This document shows positions 15,778-25,879 of a stretch of DNA of 64,000 nucleotides, piece after piece (the stretch's first letter is position 1; the number at the start of each line of letters is the position of its first letter). Origin of the DNA: an uncultured Eubacteriales bacterium (lineage in GTDB: Bacteria > Bacillota > Clostridia > Christensenellales > UBA1242); contig CARJLX010000001.1 in NCBI GenBank assembly GCA_949001935.1, forward strand, positions 1-64,000, in the 5' to 3' direction. The position numbers were made by a program, and so were the translations under genes. The notes under the pieces are model-generated. The model worked only from the letters and a program-made list of their open reading frames with translations, did no database searches and was not told the origin of the DNA.

Positions 15778-18572
15778 ATGGCAAAGGTAAACAAAAAATT
15801 AATAATTTTAATGATTCTTGTGTCAACAATTTTTTTTGTTGCTTTTGGGTCGGTTTTTGGCAGTTTATATAACAATCCTCTAAATGATTTGGCAGGTGAA
15901 ACAGGAGATATTCCAACATTAGATGATTTTGATTTTCCTACTCCAACCAACAATATGTACTGGGATGAAACAGATGAAATCATGACCTTGATAGATTATT
16001 ATTCTAATCTTGCTGAAGGGTCTACAGAATTGCCAGAAGATGTATGGCAAGGAACGGGAACTTTGAATGACCCATTTTTGATTTCGTCAGCAAAGGATTT
16101 GGTCTGGTTAGGTGTTATTTGTAATGGAGGTACTGCAAACATACAAACAATATATTTTGCAAATAAATATTTTAAACAAACTTGCAATATAGACTTGTCG
16201 GAATTTTGGTGGGAGCCTATTGGGGGATATAACACAATAGTTAAATTGTCAAGTGGAAGCACAACTACATTGCAACATAGAGTAACAGGAACATATGACG
16301 GCAATGGTTATGAAATTTCTGGTGTATATACAAATTCAAATGAAAGAACTTGCACTCATTTGTTTAAAGGTGCAAATGCAACTTATACTACAACTGGTTT
16401 TCAAAAAAGATCCGTTGGTTTGTTTGGATCAAAGTCCGGAAAAGAAATTTGTAATTTAGGAATAGTAAATTCATATATAAAAGGTGCAGATTATGCAAGT
16501 GCGAATTATGTAGGTGCGATTTCAGGTTATCAAGGAACAATCAAAAATTGTTATTCAAATGCAAGTGTTGTTGGGAGATATTATGTTGGAGGCCTTGTTG
16601 GTTATCGTCCAACATTAAATAGCAAATCAAATTGTAGTTTTTTTGGGGATGTTATTGGTCTAGGTGTTTATACTGGAGGAATAGCGGGTGAAATAAATAC
16701 TGCAGCGTATGATTGTTATAATTCTGGTACAATTAGAAGTTATAAAAATAACGCTGGTGGCATTACTGGTTTGTCAACTGCTGGAATTTATCGTTGCTAT
16801 AATACTGGAAATGTGACTGGAGTGAATAATGTTGGCGGAATAACTGCGTATACTGGTACAACTGCAAAAACTATTAATAGTTGTTATAATACTGGAGTTA
16901 TCAAAGGTAGTGGCAATTATGTTGGAGGGATATCTGGTTATGGATATTCAAATTTATCAAATTGTTATAACAAAGGTGTTGTTGAAGGAGTTGTGTAGGA
17001 GGCTTAGTAGGTTATCGTGCAAATACAATCACAAATTCATTTAATGTAGGACAAGTTATTGGGCAAACTAATGTTGGGGCATTGGTTGGCAATGTCAACA
17101 CAACTATGGATCATTGTTATTTTGGTGGGGATTGCGATTTAGAGTTTGGCTTAGGCAGTTCTACCCAAGAAAAAGGCATAAAATTTACTCGACCAATGGC
17201 TGAAACAGTGAAAAATATTAAATGGTATTTTGAAGAAGATAATTGGAATTATAGCAGCAGTGCAAATATATGGGATTTTATTTATTGGAGGATTGACGAA
17301 ACCAAAAATGATGGTTTTCCATATTTGGGAGGAAATACAACTTGGAAAAACAGCAAAGAAGTTGCAAATTTAATTTCTTCTGGCATAGGAGTAAATCATT
17401 TTAGTGGTGCAGGCACTCAAACAAATCCATATTTAATAAACAACGAACTAGACTTTGCATGGTTGGGATCTGGCCAATTTAGCACAGCTGGATTGTACTT
17501 TAAACAAACACGAGATTTGGATATGTCTAAATATATGTGGCAATCAAGCAGTTTTTCAGGTATTTATGATGGATATAATCATTCTATTTCGGGCATATAT
17601 TTCACTTCTTCTAGCAATGCGGCTTTGTTTACTAATGTGGGTGGATATAATGATGCAGAAGGAAATGCTATGCCTGGCAAGATTTTAAATTTAACATTAA
17701 AAGATTCACAAATAATTGCCCAAATTTATACTTCCTCTTATGTAAGTGTTGGCGGAATTGCTGCTAGTTGTGGCAATGTTTTGATAGAAAATTGTACTAA
17801 CGAAGCCGATGTTTACGCTATGGGGAAAGCTGGAATGGTGGAAATGAAAGCTGGAGGTATTGCAGCATATGCTGAGAGTGGTTACGGTGCAGTTTTAGTA
17901 AAAAATTGCATCAATAAAGGTTACATTCGCGGTGAGGGTTATCGTTCGCTAGGTGGTATTGCTGGAGAAAGAGTTAATGTTGAAAACTGCAAAAATTATG
18001 GCGAGATATTATCTAAATCTGCACTTACTGTTGGTGGTATTATAGGCATTGCAGAAAATTCTAAATATGTATTGAATTGTGAAAATTATGGAGAAATAAC
18101 TTCAGCCGGACGCGTTGGAGGAATATCTGGCACTGGAGGGACCATTACAAATGGGGTTGTTTCTGGACTTGTTGAAAATTGTATCAATGTTGGGCAAGGC
18201 AAAAAAGCCATAAATTGCATCAATTATGGAAATATCACCTGTGCTATTGATGATTTGACTAATTTTGGAGCAATATTGGGTAAATCGCCAGAAAATGTAG
18301 TTTCTACTTTAACAAATTGTTCTTCAAAGGGCAGCAGTAATGTTACTGGTTTAAAATTTAGTGGTGAAAATTGTTCTGTTAGAATAGATTCTTGCTTTGC
18401 TATTATAAATGAAGACAAGATTTATTCAAGCGGCACTTTTGTAGATTTTGGTCTATGTCCAGGATATTTTCGGGATATTCCAGCACAGAAATCTTTGTTC
18501 TGGTTGGCAAATGGTGCACCTGATTTTGAAATACAATATTTTTTAGATAACGATTTTCGTTTACTTGCATAA
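15778..18572 (+). pseudogene. Exported GLUG-repeat protein gene interrupted by a frameshift
   Basis: The ATG at 15778 follows AAAGGG and starts a ~406-codon frame ending in TAG at 16996-16998. The same repeat protein resumes in another frame (VGGLVGYRANT) at about 16997 and runs to 18572. Joined, it would be about 930 residues: a hydrophobic N-terminal signal, then many GLUG-type repeats (YVGGLVGY, NNVGGITAYT, VGGISGY). Repeats with asparagine and cysteine (NCYN, ENCTN) suggest a beta-helical surface or cell-envelope protein. The break falls inside a repeat. It may be a true pseudogene, a phase-variable switch or an assembly error. Confidence 0.7.
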
Positions 18573-18579
18573 ATTATAA

Positions 18580-18605
18580 AAATCACGCAAAAGCGTGATT
18601 TTTTG
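18580..18605 (+). terminator. Terminator of the first GLUG gene
   Basis: Stem AAATCACGC/GCGTGATTT, loop AAAA, followed by T's. Confidence 0.85.
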
Positions 18606-18684
18606 TTGTATTTTAACTTTTTTCTACAAAAATTGGGTATTGACACTCTGGTTGCTTTGTTGTATAATTTGACTAGGAGAAATT

Positions 18685-21600
18685 ATGAAAAAATTTTGTC
18701 TTAGTTTAATTTGTTTTGTCGTCCTACTTTTTGTGGGATTTTCTACATATTATATTGTTCGAAACAATGAAAATATCACCTACACTGTAAGTGATAGAGA
18801 TGTTATATATTTAAATTTAGGCGAAAGTATCACTTCACCTATTATTCATGATAATAAAGCTCCAAGCACTAAAATTGATGTTTCTATGTCTAATGCAAAT
18901 GTTGTTTATAATTCTGTTGAAAACACTTTTTTTGCAAATAAGACGGGCAGTACAACAATTGCTTGCGTGCCTTCCAATGCGAATTTTTCTTCAATTACAT
19001 TTACTATTGAAATTGGAGATGGTTCTATAAATCATCCTTTCTTTATTAGAAATGAGGAGGATTTGCATAAGATTGGACAAGGTGATTGGACTTTGGCATC
19101 AAATTACAGGCTTGTTTCAGATATCAAATTAACTGAAAATTTTAAGACGATTGGCGATGAGCAAAGTGCTTTTATTGGAAGTTTATTTGGTGGGGAGAAC
19201 ATGCATTCTATTTCCAATTTAAACATTATTTCAAATTCGAATTGTGCTGGATTATTTGCACATCTTGGTGCTTCAGCCAAAATTGAAAGGGTTAAATTTG
19301 AGAATGTGACTATTGTTGGTGATTATGATTATGCTGGAGTTATTGCAGGTATTAGTAAGGGCTTTATTGGGCAATGCAGTGCTAATGGTGTACAAATTAC
19401 AAATTCTTCAAGCAAAGGTTACACAGGTGGGTTTGTTGGTTTGAATGAAAGTCAAGGAGGAAATGGACAGATTTCTCTTTGTACTTTTAATGGGGATATA
19501 GAAGCAAGAAATTTTGCAGGTGGTCTTGTTGGTTACAATAAAGGTGGAATTATAGATAATTGTAAAACAACAATGAATATTAATCTCTTATCTTCAAATT
19601 CTGTTTTTGGGGGAGTTGTTGGTAAAAGTGAATATACATCTTTTGACTATGATGGAAAAACTAAATATTCAAATGCTAGATATATCAATATTTTAACAAG
19701 TTTAAATAAAGTTGGAGCAATTGGTTCTTATTATACAATTTTAGGGCAATCAAATGTTTTAGGAAATCAACTTGGAACTTACACTTATTATGATATGCTT
19801 TTAACTTGTTCTTCAACAAGTTATCAACCGCTTGGAAATATTGGAAATGATTATGATTTAATTAATGAAGGAACAACATCAGTAAATTACTATTCCAACT
19901 TAACACCAGAGCAACTTGTTGAAAGGTCTAGTTTCACAGGCCCTGCAGGCTCAACATGGGATTTTACTTCCAATGCAAGTGAAGATAAACTTCCAACTTG
20001 GCTTATTAATAGGGATACTATTATTCAAATTAATTATGAAAATTCTGAATATCCAAAACTTCCAGCGTCTGCAAATGGCGAAATAGAAGAAATTACAACA
20101 CATACTCAAATTAGAAATGCTCTTGACCTTTTAAGAAAATATCCTAATGCCAATTTTGCATTTAGGGTTGTTTCACACCTAACTTCTAATGGTGATGTTT
20201 ATGCAGATTTTAATCTAGATTATGGCGGTGCGGAGATATTACCTATAGGAACTTTAGAAAAACCTTTTATTGGCAAGTTTATTGTTGATAGCGATGTTAG
20301 TTTGATAATAAGAAATTATAAAATTTCAAACGATGATTATTCAGGTTTCTTTGGAGTAGCACAAGGTAGAGATACCTTAATCGAAAATATTACTTTTAGT
20401 AACGGTTCTTATTCAGGTAATAATATTGGTGGTATTGTTGGTTTGAATGATGGAGCAACAATAAACAATTGCAAAATCAATGGTCTTACAATAAATGTAG
20501 ATGGTGTTGCTGGTGGAATGGTCGCTATTAATAAGGGAACTATTAGTGCAACAGAGAATATTAATGTTGGTGCATATACTGTAATGAATAGTGATAAATG
20601 TAATTTTGAGATTAAAAAAATTATGCAAAATGAAGTTGTTATTGGCAATGTCGTTGGAGAAAATCATGGCACAATAAGTGATCTTGAAATTAATTTGACT
20701 TCAAACATCTTCTTTGAAGAAAGTGACAAGCCTGTTTATTTTGGTGGAATAGCAGGTCGTCAGTATTCAGGAGAAATAGATACTTGTAGATTAAGTAGTA
20801 TTTCAACTCAAAATGCCGACAGGTTATTGGGTAAAGTTTATGTTGGTGGTCTTGTTGGCTATCTTGATGGTGGCACTATATCAAACTCTTATACTTCTGC
20901 GGGTGATTTGGAATTATCCATAACTCGCGATACAATAGGTGGAGGCATTGCTGGCTTTTTAGGAAGCAATGGTTTAATAGAAAGTTGTGTTTCCGCTGGC
21001 GGAACAATTGCGGCTAAATATGCGGGTGGAATTGCTGGAGTTCAATATGGAATAATTAATAAGTCTGCTGTGATGGAAAGCATGTCAATAATAGGAGATG
21101 AAGTAGGTGGAATTGTCTATGATTGTCGGGGACAAATTAGAAATTCTTATTCACTTGCATCATTACAAGGTTCATCAGTTGAGGCAGGTTTTGCAACTTA
21201 TTTGAATAATGGGGCTTCTATCAAATATTGTTATAATTATTGTGCTTATTTAGGTTCTGGAAAAGGTTATTGCGAAAGCGCAACTTCATTTAGAAGTAGC
21301 AAGGGTAATAGAGAATTTACTAACAATATAATTGTTGGGGAAAATGTAGGAAATGAATTGATTATTTTTGGGGATATGTTTATATCTAATGCTATTCAGC
21401 GTGATGGCTCAAAACAAGTTGCAATACAAACAAATAGTATGGGAGGAAAGGGTTCTTACACTATTGTTTCGCAAGATGCTGCATTTGGAGCAAATAGTTT
21501 TGATGAGTTTACAAAAATAGGTTTTGATAGCAATGTCTGGGAAATAGTACAAAAATCTATTGATGACTTAACTTTTGATGTTGTTGAGACATTTAAACAA

Positions 21601-22083
21601 AGATGTGATCAATTTAGTGAACAATTGCAAACATATCTTAATGAAATAAAAAATGCTGATGATTTAACACAAGAGCTTATTGAAGCACTTAAAAAGGCAA
21701 ACATTTCTAATGATGCTACTATAGAAAATCAACCTAGGTATCTATCTACTTTAAATTTGCCACAAGTACCATTCCTTTATAGTTTTACATTGAAAATTTC
21801 TCTTGCCGATCAATTTAATGGAGAGTTGGTTGCAAAGGAAAACGAAATGAAAGAGGCGGGTGCAAGTGAGGAAGAAATAACTGTTGAACTTGATGCTTTG
21901 AAAGCAAAACACAATCAAATAAAAGCAATGGTTAAAGATCATTTGGAGGCTGTCATGGATAATGTTATTCCTTCAAACGATAAACTTTTCAGTGAGTTAA
22001 CGCCTAATTTAGAAGAGAGCTCTTGGATATTTGATATAGATATTCCATCTAATATAATATTTAAAGGGGATGTTAAGGAATAA
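18685..22083 (+). CDS. Large exported GLUG-repeat protein
   Basis: 1132 residues, intact. Signal/anchor at about 5-25, an Ig-like stretch to ~115, then two blocks of GLUG-type repeats (GVIAGISKGFIGQCS, TGGFVGLNES, AGGLVGYNKGG, VGGLVGYLDGG). The last ~170 residues are helical and charged (MKEAGASEEEITVELDALKAKHNQIK) and may form a coiled coil. GLUG repeats occur in secreted adhesin- or protease-type proteins. It is a paralogue of the broken gene upstream. The position between ypeB and spoVG raises a possible spore-surface role, but no sequence evidence ties it to spores. ATG follows AGGAG. Confidence 0.8.
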   Translation: MKKFCLSLICFVVLLFVGFSTYYIVRNNENITYTVSDRDVIYLNLGESITSPIIHDNKAPSTKIDVSMSNANVVYNSVENTFFANKTGSTTIACVPSNANFSSITFTIEIGDGSINHPFFIRNEEDLHKIGQGDWTLASNYRLVSDIKLTENFKTIGDEQSAFIGSLFGGENMHSISNLNIISNSNCAGLFAHLGASAKIERVKFENVTIVGDYDYAGVIAGISKGFIGQCSANGVQITNSSSKGYTGGFVGLNESQGGNGQISLCTFNGDIEARNFAGGLVGYNKGGIIDNCKTTMNINLLSSNSVFGGVVGKSEYTSFDYDGKTKYSNARYINILTSLNKVGAIGSYYTILGQSNVLGNQLGTYTYYDMLLTCSSTSYQPLGNIGNDYDLINEGTTSVNYYSNLTPEQLVERSSFTGPAGSTWDFTSNASEDKLPTWLINRDTIIQINYENSEYPKLPASANGEIEEITTHTQIRNALDLLRKYPNANFAFRVVSHLTSNGDVYADFNLDYGGAEILPIGTLEKPFIGKFIVDSDVSLIIRNYKISNDDYSGFFGVAQGRDTLIENITFSNGSYSGNNIGGIVGLNDGATINNCKINGLTINVDGVAGGMVAINKGTISATENINVGAYTVMNSDKCNFEIKKIMQNEVVIGNVVGENHGTISDLEINLTSNIFFEESDKPVYFGGIAGRQYSGEIDTCRLSSISTQNADRLLGKVYVGGLVGYLDGGTISNSYTSAGDLELSITRDTIGGGIAGFLGSNGLIESCVSAGGTIAAKYAGGIAGVQYGIINKSAVMESMSIIGDEVGGIVYDCRGQIRNSYSLASLQGSSVEAGFATYLNNGASIKYCYNYCAYLGSGKGYCESATSFRSSKGNREFTNNIIVGENVGNELIIFGDMFISNAIQRDGSKQVAIQTNSMGGKGSYTIVSQDAAFGANSFDEFTKIGFDSNVWEIVQKSIDDLTFDVVETFKQRCDQFSEQLQTYLNEIKNADDLTQELIEALKKANISNDATIENQPRYLSTLNLPQVPFLYSFTLKISLADQFNGELVAKENEMKEAGASEEEITVELDALKAKHNQIKAMVKDHLEAVMDNVIPSNDKLFSELTPNLEESSWIFDIDIPSNIIFKGDVKE

Positions 22084-22114
22084 AAAAAGACCGATTTTAA
22101 AATCGGTCTTTTTT
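22084..22114. terminator. Bidirectional terminator between the GLUG gene and spoVG
   Basis: Stem of about 13 bp (AAAAAGACCGATT/AATCGGTCTTTTT) with T runs on both strands; serves the convergent genes. Confidence 0.88.
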
Positions 22115-22123
22115 CGTCACAAA

Positions 22124-22390
22124 TTATTCAGCGGCAGAAACTTTATTGTATTCTTCCATAATCGCTGTTCTAATAAGTTCGCGGGTTTCTGTGTTGATTG
22201 GATGAACGATATCTTTATATTCGCCTTCAGGAGTTTTTCTTGATGGCATTGAAATGAAAAGACCGTCTTTTCCAAGGATGATTTTGATGTCATGTACTAC
22301 AAAGCAATCTTCAATAGTGATTGAAGCTACAGCTTTAAGTTTAGCATCTTCTTTTGAAACCATTCTTACTCTAACATCTGTGATTTTCAA
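22124..22390 (-). CDS. spoVG: Septation/regulatory protein SpoVG
   Basis: 88 residues matching SpoVG nearly end to end: [10 protein letters not shown], a central [30 protein letters not shown] motif, and INTETRELI. It binds nucleic acid and influences sporulation, septation and, in other species, capsule and virulence genes. The start is TTG at 22390 with AAGGA upstream. It is alone on the minus strand and ends at the shared hairpin. Confidence 0.95.
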   Translation of the reverse strand: MKITDVRVRMVSKEDAKLKAVASITIEDCFVVHDIKIILGKDGLFISMPSRKTPEGEYKDIVHPINTETRELIRTAIMEEYNKVSAAE

Positions 22391-22560
22391 GTCCTTATAC
22401 CTTCCTTTTTTAAGTTTTCTTTCGCTTATAATCTTTAAGCCTAGTTATATAATACTATTTTTTACGATTTTTACCAAATAATTTTAAATCTTTTATAAAT
22501 TTTTTTAAAGATTTACTCTTTCTTGACAACATAAAGAGGTCTTTTTTCATAAATTTTATT

Positions 22561-23295
22561 ATGGTTTACAATTTTAATGGGGTAAAAGTTAAATATGAAG
22601 TGATAGAGAGCAAAGAGGGAGATGCTTCCAAACCGCCACTACTTTTATTGCATGGCTGGGGTTGTGATGGCAAAATTTTTGATAATTTCATTTCTTTATT
22701 GTCCAATAGAAAAATTATAGTCTTGGATTTCCCGCCCTTTGGTGAAAGCAATGTAGAACCAAGTGGATGGAATGTTTTTACATATGCAAACATGATTCTA
22801 GGATTATGTCAGCACTTAAATATCAAAAAAGTTGATGTATTAGGTCATTCATTTGGAGGAAGGGTTGCCATTATTTTAACCTCGCTTAGAAGTGATTTTA
22901 TAAATAAATGTATTTTGGTTGATAGTGCAGGTTTAAAACCTCGGTATGGATGGAAATATTATTTCAAGCTATATTACTATAAAATTGCTAGATATTTTGG
23001 GTTTATGTTTAATAATGCTGGTTCGGCGGATTATCAGGCATTATCTTATGAAATGAAAAAAGTTTTTGTTGCAATAGTAAATCAGCATTTAGACGATTAT
23101 CTTCCCTTAATCAAAAAAAAGACTTTGATAATTTTTGGAGAAAACGACAAGGAAACGCCAATTTATATGGCTGAGCGATTACATAAAAATATTGAAAATA
23201 GCAGACTGGAAATTATCAAAGGTGCAGGACATTTTTGCTTTTTAGATAATTTGTTAACTTTCTATCGATTGGTAGATGAATTTTTGGAGGAATAA
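22561..23295 (+). CDS. Alpha/beta hydrolase at the head of the mur-fts cluster
   Basis: 244 residues: LLLLHGWGCDGKIFDN, nucleophile elbow GHSFGG (S97), ENDKETP acid region and GAGHFCFLDN histidine. It overlaps the murF-like start by one base (TAATG), so it belongs to that operon. A TTGACA lies at 22523-22528 and an AT-rich -10 ends within about ten bases of the ATG; no ribosome site is close, so the mRNA may be leaderless. Substrate unknown; the neighbourhood hints at envelope metabolism. Confidence 0.82.
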   Translation: MVYNFNGVKVKYEVIESKEGDASKPPLLLLHGWGCDGKIFDNFISLLSNRKIIVLDFPPFGESNVEPSGWNVFTYANMILGLCQHLNIKKVDVLGHSFGGRVAIILTSLRSDFINKCILVDSAGLKPRYGWKYYFKLYYYKIARYFGFMFNNAGSADYQALSYEMKKVFVAIVNQHLDDYLPLIKKKTLIIFGENDKETPIYMAERLHKNIENSRLEIIKGAGHFCFLDNLLTFYRLVDEFLEE

Positions 23296-24713
23296 TGATT
23301 TATTTTTTAGCTTGTTTTTTTAGTATTTTATTGCCATTTTGGAGTTATTTATTTTATAAAACTTATCAGCTAAGTGGTTATAGATTTGGAGATTTTTTTA
23401 ATATTATTTTTACTAAAGGTTTGGCTTTTGGAGATAAAAATAGACTTAAACTTACAAAAAGAATGATTAGGGCTATAATTTGTCATATGGTGATATGCAC
23501 AACTTTGCTTTTTTGCATATTTATTTTTGTTAAAACGCCCGGACTTATATTTTTAGATGTTTTAATGGTGTATCTTTTTTCACCTCTACTATTAATGCTT
23601 GCACATATTTGCATGTTGCCAATTGAAAATTGCATTAAACTTTATTATATCAAAAAAGCAAAGAAAAAATTGGCACAAAAAGATGTTAAAATTATTGGGA
23701 TTACAGGTTCATTTGGGAAAACCAGCACTAAAGACATTTTGACAAGCATTTTAGAAAAATCTTTTAAAATTTGCAAAACCCCATTAAATTACAATACTGA
23801 AATGGGATTAACTCGAACAATACTTGAGAAACTTGATGACGAGGATTTTTTAATAGCTGAAATGGGAGCAAGACATGTTGGTGATATTAGAAAATTGTGC
23901 GATATAGCAAAACCTGATTATGTGGTTTTGACGACAGTTGGCAATCAACATTTGGAAACATTTGGCAGTCTTGAAAACATAGAGAAAACTAAAAATGAAA
24001 TTATAGAATATTCAAAAACAAATGCTCCTATTTTTGTTAATTGTGATAGTCCTTCTTCAAATAAAATTTATCATAATTGCAGAAAAAACAAGTTTGCGAC
24101 TTGTCGATTTAATACATACGCATATGCGACTGAAATCATATATAACAGGCATGGAAGTAAGTTTATATTACATTTAGACGGTGAAGAACTTGAAGTTTCT
24201 ACTAAACTTTTAGGTAGATGTAATGTTGACAATATTGTGACTGCTTCAGCACTAGCATATTACCTTGGAATAAGTAAAACAGATATTATAAAAGCTATAA
24301 AAAATTTAAAACCTTCACCACATAGGCTTGAGCTTATAGAAAATAACAAAATTTGTGTACTTGATGATGCTTATAACTCCAATTTAACAGGTGCACAGGA
24401 AGCACTTAATGTTATGTCTACTTTTAGAGGAAGAAAAATTGTTGTAACTCCTGGTTTAGTAGAAATGGGTTATGAAGGTAGTTCTGCCAATTTTAAACTT
24501 GGCTCGTATATAGCAGATATAGCTGAATATGTAATTATAATGAATGAGGTAAATAAAAATTATCTGCTTTCAGGATTGATTTCACATAACTTTGATAGGG
24601 AAAAGATATTTTTTGCTTCAACAAGAGAAGAACAGAAAAAAATTCTTGCAACTTTAACATGTGAAGAATGTGTGATTTTATTTGAAAATGACCTGCCTGA
24701 TAATTATAAATAA
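23295..24713 (+). CDS. murF: Membrane-anchored MurF-like Mur ligase
   Basis: 472 residues. The N-terminal ~110 residues hold three hydrophobic segments (about 1-20, 60-80, 83-108) in place of the usual MurF UDP-binding domain. From about 130 a standard Mur ligase core follows: P-loop GITGSFGKTSTKDIL, EMGARHVGDIRKL, GNQHLETFGS, and the C-terminal DDAYNSN and TPGLVEMG. MurF adds D-Ala-D-Ala to the UDP-MurNAc-tripeptide; ddl lies 12 bases downstream, which supports that reaction. Whether this form uses the same soluble substrate is open. Confidence 0.8.
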   Translation: MIYFLACFFSILLPFWSYLFYKTYQLSGYRFGDFFNIIFTKGLAFGDKNRLKLTKRMIRAIICHMVICTTLLFCIFIFVKTPGLIFLDVLMVYLFSPLLLMLAHICMLPIENCIKLYYIKKAKKKLAQKDVKIIGITGSFGKTSTKDILTSILEKSFKICKTPLNYNTEMGLTRTILEKLDDEDFLIAEMGARHVGDIRKLCDIAKPDYVVLTTVGNQHLETFGSLENIEKTKNEIIEYSKTNAPIFVNCDSPSSNKIYHNCRKNKFATCRFNTYAYATEIIYNRHGSKFILHLDGEELEVSTKLLGRCNVDNIVTASALAYYLGISKTDIIKAIKNLKPSPHRLELIENNKICVLDDAYNSNLTGAQEALNVMSTFRGRKIVVTPGLVEMGYEGSSANFKLGSYIADIAEYVIIMNEVNKNYLLSGLISHNFDREKIFFASTREEQKKILATLTCEECVILFENDLPDNYK

Positions 24714-24725
24714 AAAGGAGAGAAA

Positions 24726-25847
24726 ATGAAAAATATATGTGTAATATTTGGTGGAAAAAGTGTAGAACATGACATTTCAATTATAACTGCAATGCAGGTG
24801 CTTTCACATTTACCTAAGGGGTATAATTTTATTCCAGTATATATAGATAGAGATAATCATTTTTGGCTTGCAGATAATTTAGACAAAGCACAAACTTTTT
24901 TAGATTTTTCAAAAAATGCAAAAAATAAACGAGCCTGTTCTTTCGTGGCTGGCGCTAGTAGATTAACAGAGGTAAAGAATGGAAAGTTTAAAAAAAGTTG
25001 TTTTATTCATGGTGCAGTACTTTGTTGTCATGGTGGAGATGGTGAAGGTGGAGCATTACAGGGGATGCTCAAACTTTGCAAAATTCCTTTTACTAGTCCA
25101 GATTTTAAATCCAGTGCAATTTGTATGGATAAAGTTTTGTCAAAATTAATTCTAGATTCAAAAAATATAAAAACAATAGACTTTGTTGATTTTTATTATG
25201 ATGATTTTATTGAAAACAAATCTTTCTATATTGAAAAAGTAGAAAGAGAACTTGGATATCCTGTTATTATCAAACCTTCAAGACTTGGCAGCAGTGTTGG
25301 TGTGCACATATGTGCAAACAGAGAGGAATTTTATAATGCTCTTGAAATTGCTAATGAATATGATTGCAAAATTCTTGTGGAAAAATATTTGACTGCATGT
25401 AAAGAGTATGCATGTGCATGTATGCAAATAAATGGAAAGATATTTTTATCAAGGGTTGATGAGATAAATAAAACAGATATTTACACCTTCCAAGACAAAT
25501 ATCTTTCTAAGAAAGTTGTTACAAAAAAAGTTGATAAATCTTTGCAGGAAGAAATCAAGAAATTAACATCTAGTGCATATAAATATTTAGAATGTTCTGG
25601 GCTTGTCCGTGTAGATTTTTTATACAGCCCAAAAGAGCATAGTTTGTATATTTGTGAAGTTAATACAATACCTGGTTCTCTTGCTTTTAATCTTTTTGAA
25701 GGCGTTGCATTTAGTGACCTAATTTCTAATTTAATTGAAAATTCTCTGCAAGAAAATGAGAAGCAAGATCCTTATATTTATTCGTTTACTAGTGACGCAA
25801 TTAAACATTATATAACTATAAGTAATACGAATAAACTTGCAAAATAA
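24726..25847 (+). CDS. ddl: D-alanine--D-alanine ligase
   Basis: 373 residues with the ATP-grasp Ddl pattern: GGKSVEHDISIITAMQ, HGGDGEGGALQGMLKLCKIPF, YPVIIKPSRLGSSVGV, ECSGLVRVDFLY and CEVNTIPGSLAFNLFEG. It joins two D-alanines for the MurF step. RBS AAGGAGAG precedes the ATG. Its stop overlaps an upstream in-frame codon of murE. The catalytic serine and lid motif look normal. Confidence 0.93.
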   Translation: MKNICVIFGGKSVEHDISIITAMQVLSHLPKGYNFIPVYIDRDNHFWLADNLDKAQTFLDFSKNAKNKRACSFVAGASRLTEVKNGKFKKSCFIHGAVLCCHGGDGEGGALQGMLKLCKIPFTSPDFKSSAICMDKVLSKLILDSKNIKTIDFVDFYYDDFIENKSFYIEKVERELGYPVIIKPSRLGSSVGVHICANREEFYNALEIANEYDCKILVEKYLTACKEYACACMQINGKIFLSRVDEINKTDIYTFQDKYLSKKVVTKKVDKSLQEEIKKLTSSAYKYLECSGLVRVDFLYSPKEHSLYICEVNTIPGSLAFNLFEGVAFSDLISNLIENSLQENEKQDPYIYSFTSDAIKHYITISNTNKLAK

Positions 25848-25879
25848 TGCATAAATATACAATTTGTTTAAGGAGGAAT

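Noticed and set aside
15778..22083. CRISPR-like repetition in the GLUG genes
   Set aside because: Repeats are degenerate protein repeats in frame, without constant repeat or spacer length.
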